From Phoronis australis (taxonomy: Eukaryota > Phoronida > Phoronidae), in NCBI GenBank assembly GCA_002633005.1, contig NMRA01001363.1, positions 1-24,085 of the forward strand: DNA of 24,085 nt, given 5' to 3'. The notes under the pieces were generated by a model that made no database searches, was not told where the DNA came from, and was given only the letters and a program-made list of their open reading frames with translations. The position numbers and the translations under genes are program-made. Each line of letters begins with the position of its first letter. Within the stretch, counting starts at the first letter, position 1. This document shows positions 17,501-23,373 of this stretch, one piece after another.

Positions 17501-20500
17501 TTGGCATATGTGTTCTTAGTGTGAAAAGACGGTTGATAAAGATTTTCCGACGACTTCATGTACCGTGGCACCTCCTAGTGGCAGTTATATTTGTTTTGTG
17601 ACAATAACTTCCAAGTGGCAATTTCATTATTTCCGTTTACCTCTATTTCTCAGATGTAAAATGACAGATTTTCATGAAATTTGGTGAATAGCTTTGATGA
17701 TATATACCAGTTTCCGAATTCGACGTATTTTGCACTATCTAGTGGCCGTTTTTATGATACAAATAAACACCCTCAGAAGCACAAGGTTTGCGGTGCATTC
17801 TTGGGCTCATTTCAACGCTACTCGTTGCTCTTGTTTATACAAAAGGCTATCCTTAATTTACCCACAAACCATGTAAGTAAGAAGTTGTGATGTACAGAAT
17901 GGCTAAATATGCTACGACAACCCCCGTGTTACATAATGTAAAGCGCGTGCCCCCCTCTCATATGTGAAAAGAACTGCAATTTATGAGCACGGGACAGAAT
18001 GCCTATTGCGGTTCGGTGAGTAAGGAACCACTTCTCGTAAGAAAAGAGTCGCGTTAATGAGAAAAGAACGCTGTCAGTGGGAACACTCCTCCGGGCCGTG
18101 ATGGAGGATATTTGTCTACCCTGAATGTAAGTACATGCACGTGTGCGAAAACTGTGACCCACGATAAACGTTCAGTAACGCTAGAGCCTAGCTAAAATCT
18201 AACCTCTCATTTGAAATACACTGCAATATCTCATGTAATCTCGCTCAGTCTTGCTTTTTAACGAGGTCCTAGCGTTCCTAGCGTTACTGAACGGGAGGCT
18301 GGTTTCGTGATACACAGCTTTCAAAAGGGTCATTTTGCGACAAGTTACTGTGAGCCCCCTCCCTTGTGTAATGTCAACGGTAGCGTTGATCATTGACAGG
18401 GAATGAATCCACATGCCACTTCAGTCAACTCAAATGGGCTATATTTTAAATTGAAATGAAACCGAATCCATAAGATATAGTTCCATTTCGTCGTTAAACC
18501 CAGTGCCTATGCAATGCGTAATTCATTACGAGGCCATTTTCTCTATGACTACTTACGATTCAATTACAATGCACTTGCACTCACCAAAATGCATTTTTGC
18601 ACCAGCTTGATAAGTAATTTTATCATTGTAGTAAATAAATTTAACAACAAAATACTTTAACAACCACTTTGTTGTTGATATCGTTAGTGAAGCGTTTCTA
18701 CTAACTTAGCTTTTGGGACTGACGACAAAGTTGAGGGAAGCAAAATTATTCCATGAACCATTTGATCTTTTTGCAGGGTTAAAGATAGCGGATGGTTGGT
18801 TGATTCTTTTAAGATGGACCCTCTGTATCTGAAACACGCCCACCAAGACAGTGCGTTAGATTATAGGGTAAGTCATTATTGAAAATGTCAGTTTTTAGGT
18901 AACTGACTAATGTCGTTACCAAATTCAAATTTCTTCAAACATCTTAACAACATACGTGGTGACCATTAAAACAGAATTTTTAAGAACGTTTTAACCTACG
19001 GCGACATCCATGAAAACACTATTTTAAAAAAAGCGCGGTCACGTAGCTAAAAATGTTCCGGCTCTGTTTTTGTGTTTTTGTGCATGAATAATTTTTTTTA
19101 AATTCTATCTGCATTGTTACAGCCTACTGTATTGAATAAATCTTCAAAGTTTTCAAACTTCCGTGTTACACATATCTGAATTCCAAAGTAAACTGGAGAT
19201 ATTACACAAAACGTACCGAGAGTGGCGTGCATGAAGTAATATTCCACGAGGCATTATTACGCGTATCGACCGAGGCCGTAGGTCGATACGCAGAATAATG
19301 TCTAGTGGGATATTACTTCATGTACGCCAATCAAGGTAGTTTTGTATTTATCCCATACGCTTCCAATTCCTAACTTTCTTTCTTTTTTTCCGTAGATTTT
19401 TAAATACTTGACTCAGACTGTTCACGTGGCGAATCACAACCTATATGTGTGTACTTGCGCGTTAGGCTGCAAGTTTTCTCTAGTAAAGAAACAGTAAATG
19501 TGACGATTTATTACTTGAAAAGAGATAACAAAAATGAAAACAAGGGTAACTTTTCATTGAACTTGTAACGTCTCCTTAAAATAGTTAAACAACGACAATA
19601 TTTGATAATGTAGTTACCGAGGAATTGGCGCCTGAGTTGCAGACGATAAAATATTTAGCAAATGAAAACTGAGTCAAAAGTGTCATATAATTAACTGCCC
19701 TGTTCCAGATGTTACGATTGAGACCTGATTGTATGTTGAGCGTTAGTTACACTGCTATAGTTGTATTAATTTAAATATTTTCCGAAAGTTTGATGATCGA
19801 ACCGGCTAGCGACGTCGACTCGACCTTGACCTACCTTTTGAACTTTCCATGTCAGAGGTCACTGTTGAAGTAGTGCGGAAGGTGGATACGGAAAACTTTA
19901 TTACATGGCCGTATTACCCTCGATAGATTCAACGCGTATGGGATAAAATAAAATACACTTTACTTTTTCATGTCTTGTGCGTTCTGGATTTCTATCATGT
20001 CAGCGTTTTCTTTCACTTACCAGTTTAAAGCTTTCTGAGTCTGACGCCATCTTTTTCAGCATTGGCAAATACCGCTGGGAAGGCGATTTCGATCACTTAA
20101 GCTCTGGTTTGTACTGCGTTCTTTTGGCATAAAAGGACTCCAAGAAATAATTAGAAAGGTAAAAATACATAAGATACATCATTCAAAACTATGGCGATTT
20201 CAAACAGCCAGTCCGGCTTCTTTGAGCGCATCCGCACATATATATGTATGCATGTATGTGTGCGTGCGTGCATGCGTGCGGGCATGTATGTATACGTATG
20301 TTATTATTAGGGTCGGAGAAACTGTATTGGGATCAGTGAAAAAAATTGTATTTTGTGTGTTATGAAAATAGCGAATCTCAGGAATTTTTCTAGAAATTCT
20401 TGCTATATCCAAAGTGAATAACTCTCACGTTAGCACCCTGAAGAAGTAGATTAGCCACGATCTGCTCAAAAGATAGTTTTACAAGTTTTCGTGTTCCATG

Positions 20501-22219
20501 CATCTTTAAGGCCTAAGACGAAATTTTTGAAAAAACCGTTTCATGAACACAAAGTGGGATTTTGGTCTTCGGTTTTAACATAGACGGAACTTGAGTCGTT
20601 ATCTTACATAGGTGAGGATACAAACTAGCTTTCGTCAGTCACCTGTTTCGAATTCACAAAACTAAACGAGGTAGTGTGGTAAATTAAGACCGAAATTTAA
20701 AATCTAACTAAGTATTCATAGAACGGTCTTTTTGTAACTTTCGTCTTCGGTCTTAATTTAGCCAGAAAATCGATCTTACCTTAGACAAATTTTTGGTGTT
20801 ATATCTTTTAAGTCTAAAGTCAGTTTTTATGTAGCAGACCAGTTGACATTTATAATTGATAAAATATCAACGTCTATTGTCGCATCTTAAAGTTCTTCTA
20901 AATGGTTGAATTGGACGGTGTCGATTTACGCATGTTGTTGTCTCTCTCTGCAGGACGTCGCTCTTGCCCACGAATTTGAGGAGTTTGTGAAGAAAGACAG
21001 TAGGTTCGAGGTTGTCGGCGAAGTTACCATGGGACTGGTCTGTTTCAGACTTAAGGTATGTTAGATATATTACCTTAAATAGGAAATTGATTACCCAAAC
21101 AATCGCTTGAGATCAGACATGGCTGGCAAGTTTCTAACACATCTAGCAGCTGACATGGCCGGGTTTGGATGAGTATGCTTATTGATATGCGCTATCATAA
21201 AGTTTGGGAGATGTCGTTTACTCACTAGTGTTTTCGTACTCTCAGCTAGCGCATTGTACCTTTGGACAATGATTCGCTAACTACTCGATGGGAGGTAAAC
21301 CGGCACTGGTTGGATATAATATGCCCGTATTTTGAAAACCAGTTTCATGTCCGTTATTCAGTGGAAAAAATGGTTTTCAAAATTCGGGTACAATATATCC
21401 GACCACTACCAGTAAACCTACAATCACAAACTCGAAACAATTGGCCTGTCGTACATACGCACTTGCATTAATTTTTTGTGCTAATGAGAGGATTCATAAT
21501 CTCCAGCTTACACAATGAAGTGAGGTGCATGGAATATCGTTTCAAGCAATGTCGCACGCTCTGTTTTATATCTGTTCAAACTGAGCCACTTTCCTCCAAT
21601 GAACACGTCAAAGAGTACGCTTTTAAAGCCTTCAAAATTAGTTTGAGAATTGATTTATAAGTTTGTAAAGAACTGAAAGTTCGTTAAAATGACATGCCGT
21701 GACATGCCAGCTTGTTAAGTTTGTATTCAAACTACAGCATACGAAATAACAGCTCTTTCTAAGCCCTGAAATCATTTTCAATTCGACTAAGGAACAATTC
21801 ATAAAGATGAGTGGTCAAAATAAATTCAGATTATTACATGGCGAAGTAATCTAGAGCCCGTGTGGATTTTGGAAAATTATCGCACCTGTGGTAGAAACAA
21901 AATTCCATCGCACGTAGCTGCGAAACTTACGACTTCGCCGCAAGAAACCCAGAACCGCGGAAGGGCGTTGACGAAAGTATTGCGTGGATGAATTAACTCA
22001 TGAGCCTTTTATTTGCAGGGCAGTAATACCATTAACGAAGAACTGAACAGGCTAGTGAATGAAGATGGACGAATTCACTTTGTGCCTTCAAAAATAAGGG
22101 ATACGTATTTTCTCAGATTTGCTGTATGCGCCACAAGGACTGTGTCGACAGATGTCGCTTTTGCCTGGTCAGTGATAGTGGAAATCGCAGAAAAACTTAT
22201 AAAGAATAACAATGCGTAA
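5308..22219 (+). CDS. DDC: Aromatic-L-amino-acid decarboxylase (DOPA decarboxylase), 11 coding exons
   Basis: This is a PLP-dependent group II decarboxylase of the cytosol. The family converts L-DOPA to dopamine and 5-hydroxytryptophan to serotonin. Exons: 5308-5508, 7052-7165, 10003-10125, 10639-10773, 13350-13493, 15432-15593, 15886-15953, 18777-18867, 20060-20158, 20954-21055, 22019-22219. All introns are GT...AG; all are phase 0 except intron 7 (phase 2). The joined product is 479 residues, full length for the family, with no signal peptide or membrane segment. Seen residues: W71, H193 (AHSSVERAG, stacks on PLP), D272 (HIDAAYAG), K304 (NPHKW, Schiff base), Y333 (DPLYLKH, catalytic loop) and G353 ([10 protein letters not shown]). 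Y333 and H193 argue against insect-type aldehyde synthases, and G353 against histidine decarboxylase (Ser there). The start has a good context (A at -3, G at +4), and the N terminus, [16 protein letters not shown], aligns with the family's usual start. Confidence 0.96.
5509..7051 (+). other. Intron 1
   Basis: It runs from GTAAGT at 5509 to a TATTGCAG acceptor at 7051, phase 0. No gene is seen inside; the apparent frame that reads on from exon 1 and the one at 5595-5990 have no family motif. The only structure noted is a weak inverted-repeat pair at 6660-6674 and 6906-6920. Confidence 0.85.
6660..6920. repeat. Weak terminal inverted repeat pair, possible MITE
   Basis: GCTTAACTCGTCATC (6660-6674) and GGTGACGAGTTGAGC (6906-6920) are inverted with 13 of 15 matching. 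The left half also repeats ATAACTCGTCAG and TAAGTCGTCAT. No target-site duplication is visible. Chance similarity or an old small element are both possible. Confidence 0.35.
7052..7165 (+). CDS. DDC: DDC coding exon 2 (residues 68-105)
   Basis: It encodes [16 protein letters not shown]... ending ...IGCIGFSW, 38 codons, phase 0 at both ends (GCAG|GTGACT; TGG|GTAACA). The THW motif places W71 at the substrate pocket, at the same number as in the human enzyme. The AYFPTANS and IGCIGFSW words are hallmarks of animal DDC/HDC. Confidence 0.96.
7166..8620 (+). other. Intron 2, 5' part
   Basis: Non-coding DNA between the exon 2 donor (GTAACA) and the complex repeat. No gene, tRNA or inverted repeat of note was recognised; frames such as 7809-8030 have no protein family features. 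Confidence 0.6.
8621..9933. repeat. Complex higher-order repeat, copy A (8 monomers)
   Basis: It begins ATGCACCCACATATTTAT, then a (TCCG)n tract (8663-8713), then about eight degenerate ~145-base monomers. Each carries a GYGCC...CTAGTGG word, at about 8838, 8984, 9141, 9282, 9421, 9573, 9710 and 9834. The monomers cycle through three types (about 430 bases per cycle): one with GTGCCCCCTAGTGGMAATTT, one with GCGCCAYCTRGTGGCCATTTTT, one with GCGCCTCCTAGTGG. Near the end, GTGGGCGCAT (9903-9912) is the inverse of the start word with one mismatch; homology with copy B continues to about 9933. No coding frame is credible. The element class is unknown. Confidence 0.85.
8663..8713. repeat. (TCCG)n microsatellite
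   Basis: Runs of TCCG interrupted by TCTG at both ends. It sits near the start of copy A of the complex repeat. Copy B has only remnants at the same place (around 16195-16230), so the expansion is specific to this copy. It generates an artefactual PSVRPSVR-type frame in three reading frames. Confidence 0.95.
10003..10125 (+). CDS. DDC: DDC coding exon 3 (residues 106-146)
   Basis: It encodes [20 protein letters not shown]... ending ...GKGGGVIQ, 41 codons, phase 0 (CATGTAG|GCT; CAG|GTACTA). SPACTELE and GGGVIQ are signature words of the PLP-binding domain. One extra residue compared with human, before GGGVIQ, explains the +1 numbering of later active-site residues. Confidence 0.96.
10126..10638 (+). 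other. Intron 3
   Basis: GTACTA to TCATCCAG. No gene inside. It contains an imperfect hairpin in which TCAGTTCTTCAGAAG near 10387 pairs with CTTCTGAACTGA near 10423. It also holds one copy of GGTCTCGAGCA (10365-10375), which recurs twice in intron 4. Confidence 0.85.
10639..10773 (+). CDS. DDC: DDC coding exon 4 (residues 147-191)
   Basis: It encodes [18 protein letters not shown]... ending ...LVGYTSDQ, 45 codons, phase 0 (CATCCAG|GGA; CAG|GTACCG). GTASES forms the PLP phosphate-binding start of a helix in this family, and YTSDQ leads into the AHSS motif of the next exon. Confidence 0.96.
10774..11088 (+). other. Intron 4, 5' part
   Basis: Non-coding DNA from the GTACCG donor to the small inverted-repeat element. 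Nothing further was recognised. Confidence 0.6.
11089..11278. mobile_element. Small inverted-repeat element flanked by 13-base direct repeats
   Basis: GGTCTCGAGCATA occurs at 11089-11101 and again at 11266-11278. Between them, the left side (CACATCACACTATTTGGATG, TTTAGTGATGACGT) aligns with the reverse complement of the right side (GACATCATAATATTTCAAG, CGTTTAGCATGACGT) over about 35 bases with small gaps. It looks like a non-autonomous element of about 165 bases. The 13-base direct repeats may be a target duplication or part of the element. TGACGTCA (CRE palindrome) is at 11225-11232. Confidence 0.55.
11400..11717 (+). repeat. Left terminal inverted repeat of the THAP element
   Basis: It pairs with 12417-12734. 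It contains CCGGAAGTGACG (ETS-like), TTTCGCGC at 11553-11560 (E2F consensus), then the ATG and first ~16 codons of the THAP frame. The terminal repeat therefore includes both the likely promoter and the protein start. Confidence 0.85.
11671..12346 (+). pseudogene. Broken THAP-domain protein gene (transposase N-terminal remnant)
   Basis: The frame from 11671 starts [14 protein letters not shown], giving the first C-x4-C pair of a THAP C2CH zinc finger. It continues to [15 protein letters not shown] with the conserved Trp. A frameshift near 11780-11830 moves the rest to another frame, where [13 protein letters not shown] supplies the C-x2-H pair and [12 protein letters not shown] the AVPTIF-like box that closes the domain. 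That frame stops at 12041-12043 and resumes without ATG need, with a Ser/Pro-rich acidic stretch to the stop at 12344-12346. No RNase H-like catalytic region follows. It is an inactive remnant. A host THAP gene is less likely because the frame lies inside long TIRs. Confidence 0.75.
12417..12734 (-). repeat. Right terminal inverted repeat of the THAP element
   Basis: Reverse complement of 11400-11717 with substitutions and small indels. Read on the minus strand it carries the E2F-like word (12573-12580 as GCGCGAAA) and a mirror copy of the THAP start, [16 protein letters not shown], beginning near 12469. It then diverges into unrelated sequence after the shared TCATTATCGTCTCAC. Confidence 0.85.
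12735..13349 (+). other. Intron 4, 3' part
   Basis: Non-coding DNA from the transposon to the TTCTTTTAG acceptor of exon 5. No gene or structured repeat recognised. Confidence 0.6.
13350..13493 (+). CDS. DDC: DDC coding exon 5 (residues 192-239)
   Basis: It encodes [20 protein letters not shown]... ending ...ISQGKIPFF, 48 codons, phase 0 (CTTTTAG|GCT; TTT|GTAAGT). H193 is the histidine that stacks on the PLP ring. Insect aldehyde synthases of this family have Asn there, so this favours true decarboxylation. Confidence 0.96.
13494..15431 (+). other. Intron 5 (length inflated by an assembly duplication)
   Basis: GTAAGT at 13494 to the acceptor GATCGTTCTAG at 15431. It contains the ~880-base direct duplication around the N at 14650. 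Without it the intron would be about 1.05 kb. The frames repeated in both copies (for example 13778-14041 and its twin) have no protein family features. Confidence 0.8.
13764..15521. repeat. ~880-base direct duplication around a single N (unmerged contigs or haplotypes)
   Basis: Bases 13764-14649 (886) and 14651-15521 (871) are the same sequence with about a dozen substitutions and a few indels, the largest an 11-base difference near 14395/15275. The second copy begins at the word GTGATACTAC, exactly where a run of G ends in the first copy (13752-13764). The first copy is cut in mid-exon at GTATGGTTA before the N. This is the pattern of two contigs that broke at a hard-to-read G tract and were not merged because the two alleles differ. 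Confidence 0.88.
14560..14649 (+). pseudogene. Truncated duplicate of DDC exon 6
   Basis: Same acceptor (CGTTCTAG) and the same first 30 codons as the real exon 6, reading [15 protein letters not shown] up to the V-W-L region. It then hits the N at 14650 with no donor. Being 90 bases and in frame, it could be wrongly included in a gene model and add 30 duplicate residues. It is best treated as an assembly copy, not a real exon. Confidence 0.85.
15432..15593 (+). CDS. DDC: DDC coding exon 6 (residues 240-293)
   Basis: It encodes [20 protein letters not shown]... ending ...[14 protein letters not shown], 54 codons, phase 0 (TTCTAG|TGC; GAG|GTAGGC). ATLGTT carries the conserved Thr near the cofactor. 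[11 protein letters not shown] carries D272, which salt-bridges the PLP ring nitrogen. Many relatives have Val or Met before CATLGTT or VATLGTT, so the Cys-Cys start is mildly unusual. Confidence 0.96.
15886..15953 (+). CDS. DDC: DDC coding exon 7 (residues 294-315 and part of 316)
   Basis: It encodes [22 protein letters not shown] plus two bases of the W316 codon (TG|GTAAGT, phase 2). NPHKW contains K304, the lysine that forms the Schiff base with PLP. The acceptor is ATTCCAG. It is the only exon of this gene ending within a codon. Confidence 0.96.
15954..16152 (+). other. Intron 7, 5' part
   Basis: Non-coding sequence between the GTAAGT donor and the complex repeat; nothing recognised. Confidence 0.6.
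16153..17831. repeat. Complex higher-order repeat, copy B (about 11 monomers)
   Basis: Same element and orientation as 8621-9933, starting ATGCGCCCACATATTTAT and ending near TTGGGCTCAT (17801-17810), with homology to about 17831. The CTAGTGG-type words recur near 16347, 16500, 16677, 16814, 16965, 17117, 17264, 17407, 17568, 17610 and 17736. It therefore has about one three-monomer cycle more than copy A. GTGCCCCCTAGTGG at 17264-17277 is exact; most other words are more decayed than in copy A. No coding frame is credible. Confidence 0.83.
17832..18776 (+). other. Intron 7, 3' part
   Basis: Non-coding DNA up to the TTTTTGCAG acceptor of exon 8. It contains the 16-base perfect inverted repeat at 18169/18293 and a small AACAACAAA/TTTGTTGTT pair near 18643-18676. 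No gene recognised. Confidence 0.6.
18169..18293. repeat. 125-base element with perfect 16-base inverted repeat
   Basis: CGTTCAGTAACGCTAG (18169-18184) and CTAGCGTTACTGAACG (18278-18293) are exact inverted copies 93 bases apart. AGCGTTCCTAGCGTT on the right repeats part of the arm. No target duplication is evident. It is probably a tiny MITE or foldback element. Confidence 0.55.
18777..18867 (+). CDS. DDC: DDC coding exon 8 (end of residue 316 to 346)
   Basis: It completes W316 and encodes [20 protein letters not shown]... ending ...DSALDYR (GCAG|G; AGG|GTAAGT, leaves phase 0). This is the mobile catalytic loop; Y333 is the tyrosine that protonates the quinonoid in decarboxylases and is replaced by Phe in aldehyde synthases. 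The loop is two residues shorter than in human between HQDS and DYR, as in Drosophila Ddc. Confidence 0.95.
19224..19328. repeat. Long hairpin (48-base arms, 9-base loop)
   Basis: Arms 19224-19271 and 19281-19328 are inverted copies with about 42 of 48 positions matching, around the loop GAGGCCGTA. The pairing extends imperfectly outward (CACAAAACGTACC against GGTAGTTTTGT). The inner arms read GCGTATCGACC / GGTCGATACGC. It is a foldback element or the subterminal hairpin of a larger transposon. Confidence 0.8.
19341..19956. repeat. Distant inverted repeat pair
   Basis: TTTGTATTTATCCCATACGC (19341-19360) is matched in inverse by GCGTATGGGATAAAATAAAA and following bases (19934-19956), with a few extra A bases. 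About 570 bases lie between. It may mark the ends of a non-autonomous element next to the hairpin, or two hits of the same terminal sequence. Confidence 0.4.
20060..20158 (+). CDS. DDC: DDC coding exon 9 (residues 347-379)
   Basis: It encodes [20 protein letters not shown]... ending ...LQEIIRK, 33 codons, phase 0 (TTTCAG|CAT; AAG|GTAAAA). G353 corresponds to human DDC G354, a position that is Ser in histidine decarboxylase. This separates the two closely related enzymes. Confidence 0.96.
20233..20300. repeat. Alternating purine-pyrimidine tract (Z-DNA-prone)
   Basis: About 48 bases alternate strictly (CGCACATATATATG..., then GTGTGCGTGCGTGC...), followed after one GG break by about 19 more. 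CG, CA and TA steps alternate along the whole length. Such tracts can adopt left-handed DNA and are length-variable. Confidence 0.85.
20514..20747. repeat. Foldback element with ~65-base arms
   Basis: The left arm (20514-20578, starting TAAGACGAAATTTTTG) matches the reverse complement of the right arm (about 20679-20747, ending AACTTTCGTCTT) with mismatches but in the same order. A second exact 15-base inverted pair, TAAATTAAGACCGAA (20680-20694) with 20746-20760, allows an alternative smaller hairpin. Confidence 0.6.
20954..21055 (+). CDS. DDC: DDC coding exon 10 (residues 380-413)
   Basis: It encodes [20 protein letters not shown]... ending ...GLVCFRLK, 34 codons, phase 0 (CTGCAG|GAC; AAG|GTATGT). 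It is part of the C-terminal domain; GLVCFRLKG across the next junction is a family hallmark. Confidence 0.95.
21056..22018 (+). other. Intron 10
   Basis: GTATGT to ATTTGCAG. It contains the foldback at 21293-21420. The frames at 21262-21471 and 21478-21660 have no family features; the first lies across the foldback. Confidence 0.85.
21293..21420. repeat. Foldback element with ~49-base arms
   Basis: The inner arms CCCGTATTTTGAAAACCA (21324-21341) and TGGTTTTCAAAATTCGGG (21371-21388) match at 17 of 18 around a 29-base loop. Outward, GTTGGATATAATATG pairs with the inverse of TACAATATATCCGAC, and GAGGTAAACC with the inverse of AGTAAACCTA approximately. Confidence 0.75.
22019..22219 (+). CDS. 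DDC: DDC coding exon 11 (residues 414-479 and stop)
   Basis: It encodes [20 protein letters not shown]... ending ...[10 protein letters not shown] and TAA (22217-22219), 66 codons plus stop, entering in phase 0 (TTTGCAG|GGC). [22 protein letters not shown] is the typical C-terminal domain core. The protein ends at the family's usual length. Confidence 0.95.
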   Translation, partial: GSNTINEELNRLVNEDGRIHFVPSKIRDTYFLRFAVCATRTVSTDVAFAWSVIVEIAEKLIKNNNA

Positions 22220-23226
22220 GCCAGGTATAACTGCTGTAACAGTAATCTCAATTCAGGAAAGCATGGAAGTGTGCCCGTTTGTCTTCGAATTTGTGCATTG
22301 TGAATATTGTTGGTAGTAAAACTGAGTTCAATGTATGTTTATCTCTCCGTGTCTATTTCAATTAATCCTTGTCGATACATAACGGCTTTTTATTTTATTA
22401 ATGCATTCTCGAGATGTTGCTTCACACCAAAACCTAAGGTCTCCAAACTAAGACTCGACTCATTCTCATGCTCGAAACTTAACCAATCACGTCGCATTGT
22501 TACAGCACAAATTTGGAAATTCACTCAACTCAAGCTATTCATTCCATTAGTCAGTCCATTTTTTGTGTCGAGTTCCCAGTTCAGACTAAAGGCTCCGGCC
22601 GGGCCAAAACTGAGACATACAATATAAGCATCTTACAAATTCTAACGTATAGTGCAGGGCGTAAATTTAGTTGGTTGCGAAGCCTGATCAGCGGCGTGGG
22701 CGGCTGGCTAAGTTCCACATGGGACAGCAACGGCAGAAATTTATAACATTCTTGATCCGCTAGGTGACGCTTAAGCGCCATGTCCCTAACCAATCATAAC
22801 AACGCACAGTTAGGTTAAAGGTCAGGAAGCTTGGGCGCTAGTACCGTGAGCCTGAAGTCAGTAGTCTGCAGAGCAAAGTCAAGTTTACAATAACAGTATT
22901 TGGAATTTCTGGAATTCCACAGTCTACAGTACGACAGTGCTAGCTGGGTCATTGGGGGTCACAACTCTCTGTTACCTTGTACACATAACCAAAACAAATG
23001 TGAACTGAACGCCAGCCAACCGCGTGTGCTTGCATTGGATTAAGCGGGCTGCAAAAGCGCTTTTTATTAATCTTCAGATGTTTGCCAATACAAATCTGTG
23101 TGCGGAATCCACTCCTAAGTAACAGTATTGAATTAAGACGAAGGACAACGTACTGTGGATCACAAAAAACGGAACAACATTTTGAAGATAACTATAGTAT
23201 CAACTTCTGATCACAGACGAAATCTG

Positions 23227-23232
23227 AATAAA
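23227..23232 (+). terminator. Possible polyadenylation signal AATAAA
   Basis: The first canonical AATAAA noted downstream of the DDC stop codon. The distance of ~1 kb is acceptable for an animal 3' UTR, but no supporting downstream GU-rich element was judged. Confidence 0.3.
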
Positions 23233-23373
23233 ACTGTATAAAATCCGACTTTTTTCAAACTTCGAATGTATTTCTATACTGATACTGCATGAAAAAAATG
23301 AACATATCACTTTCTTACCGATTCTGAGCTAGTCTTTCATCTACAGAGTGCAAATTTCTTTGCAAGACAGCCA

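Larger units (their letters stand above)
18868..20059 (+). other. Intron 8
   Basis: GTAAGT to CTTTTTCAG. It contains the long hairpin at 19224-19328 and a distant inverted pair at 19341-19360 and 19934-19956. No gene inside. Confidence 0.85.
20159..20953 (+). other. Intron 9
   Basis: GTAAAA to CTCTGCAG. It holds the alternating purine-pyrimidine tract at 20233-20300 and the foldback at 20514-20747. The minus-strand HARTHART-like frame here is only the translated repeat tract. Confidence 0.85.

Noticed and set aside
20200-20412. Minus-strand frame with HARTHART and YMHTYIC runs
   Set aside because: It is generated by the alternating purine-pyrimidine tract.
21262-21471. Plus-strand 69-residue frame
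   Set aside because: It crosses the foldback arms in intron 10 and has no family resemblance.
5308-22219. Histidine, tyrosine or glutamate decarboxylase, or aromatic aldehyde synthase
   Set aside because: G353, Y333, H193 and the overall exon-by-exon match to animal DDC favour DDC. Glutamate decarboxylases have different motifs and greater length.
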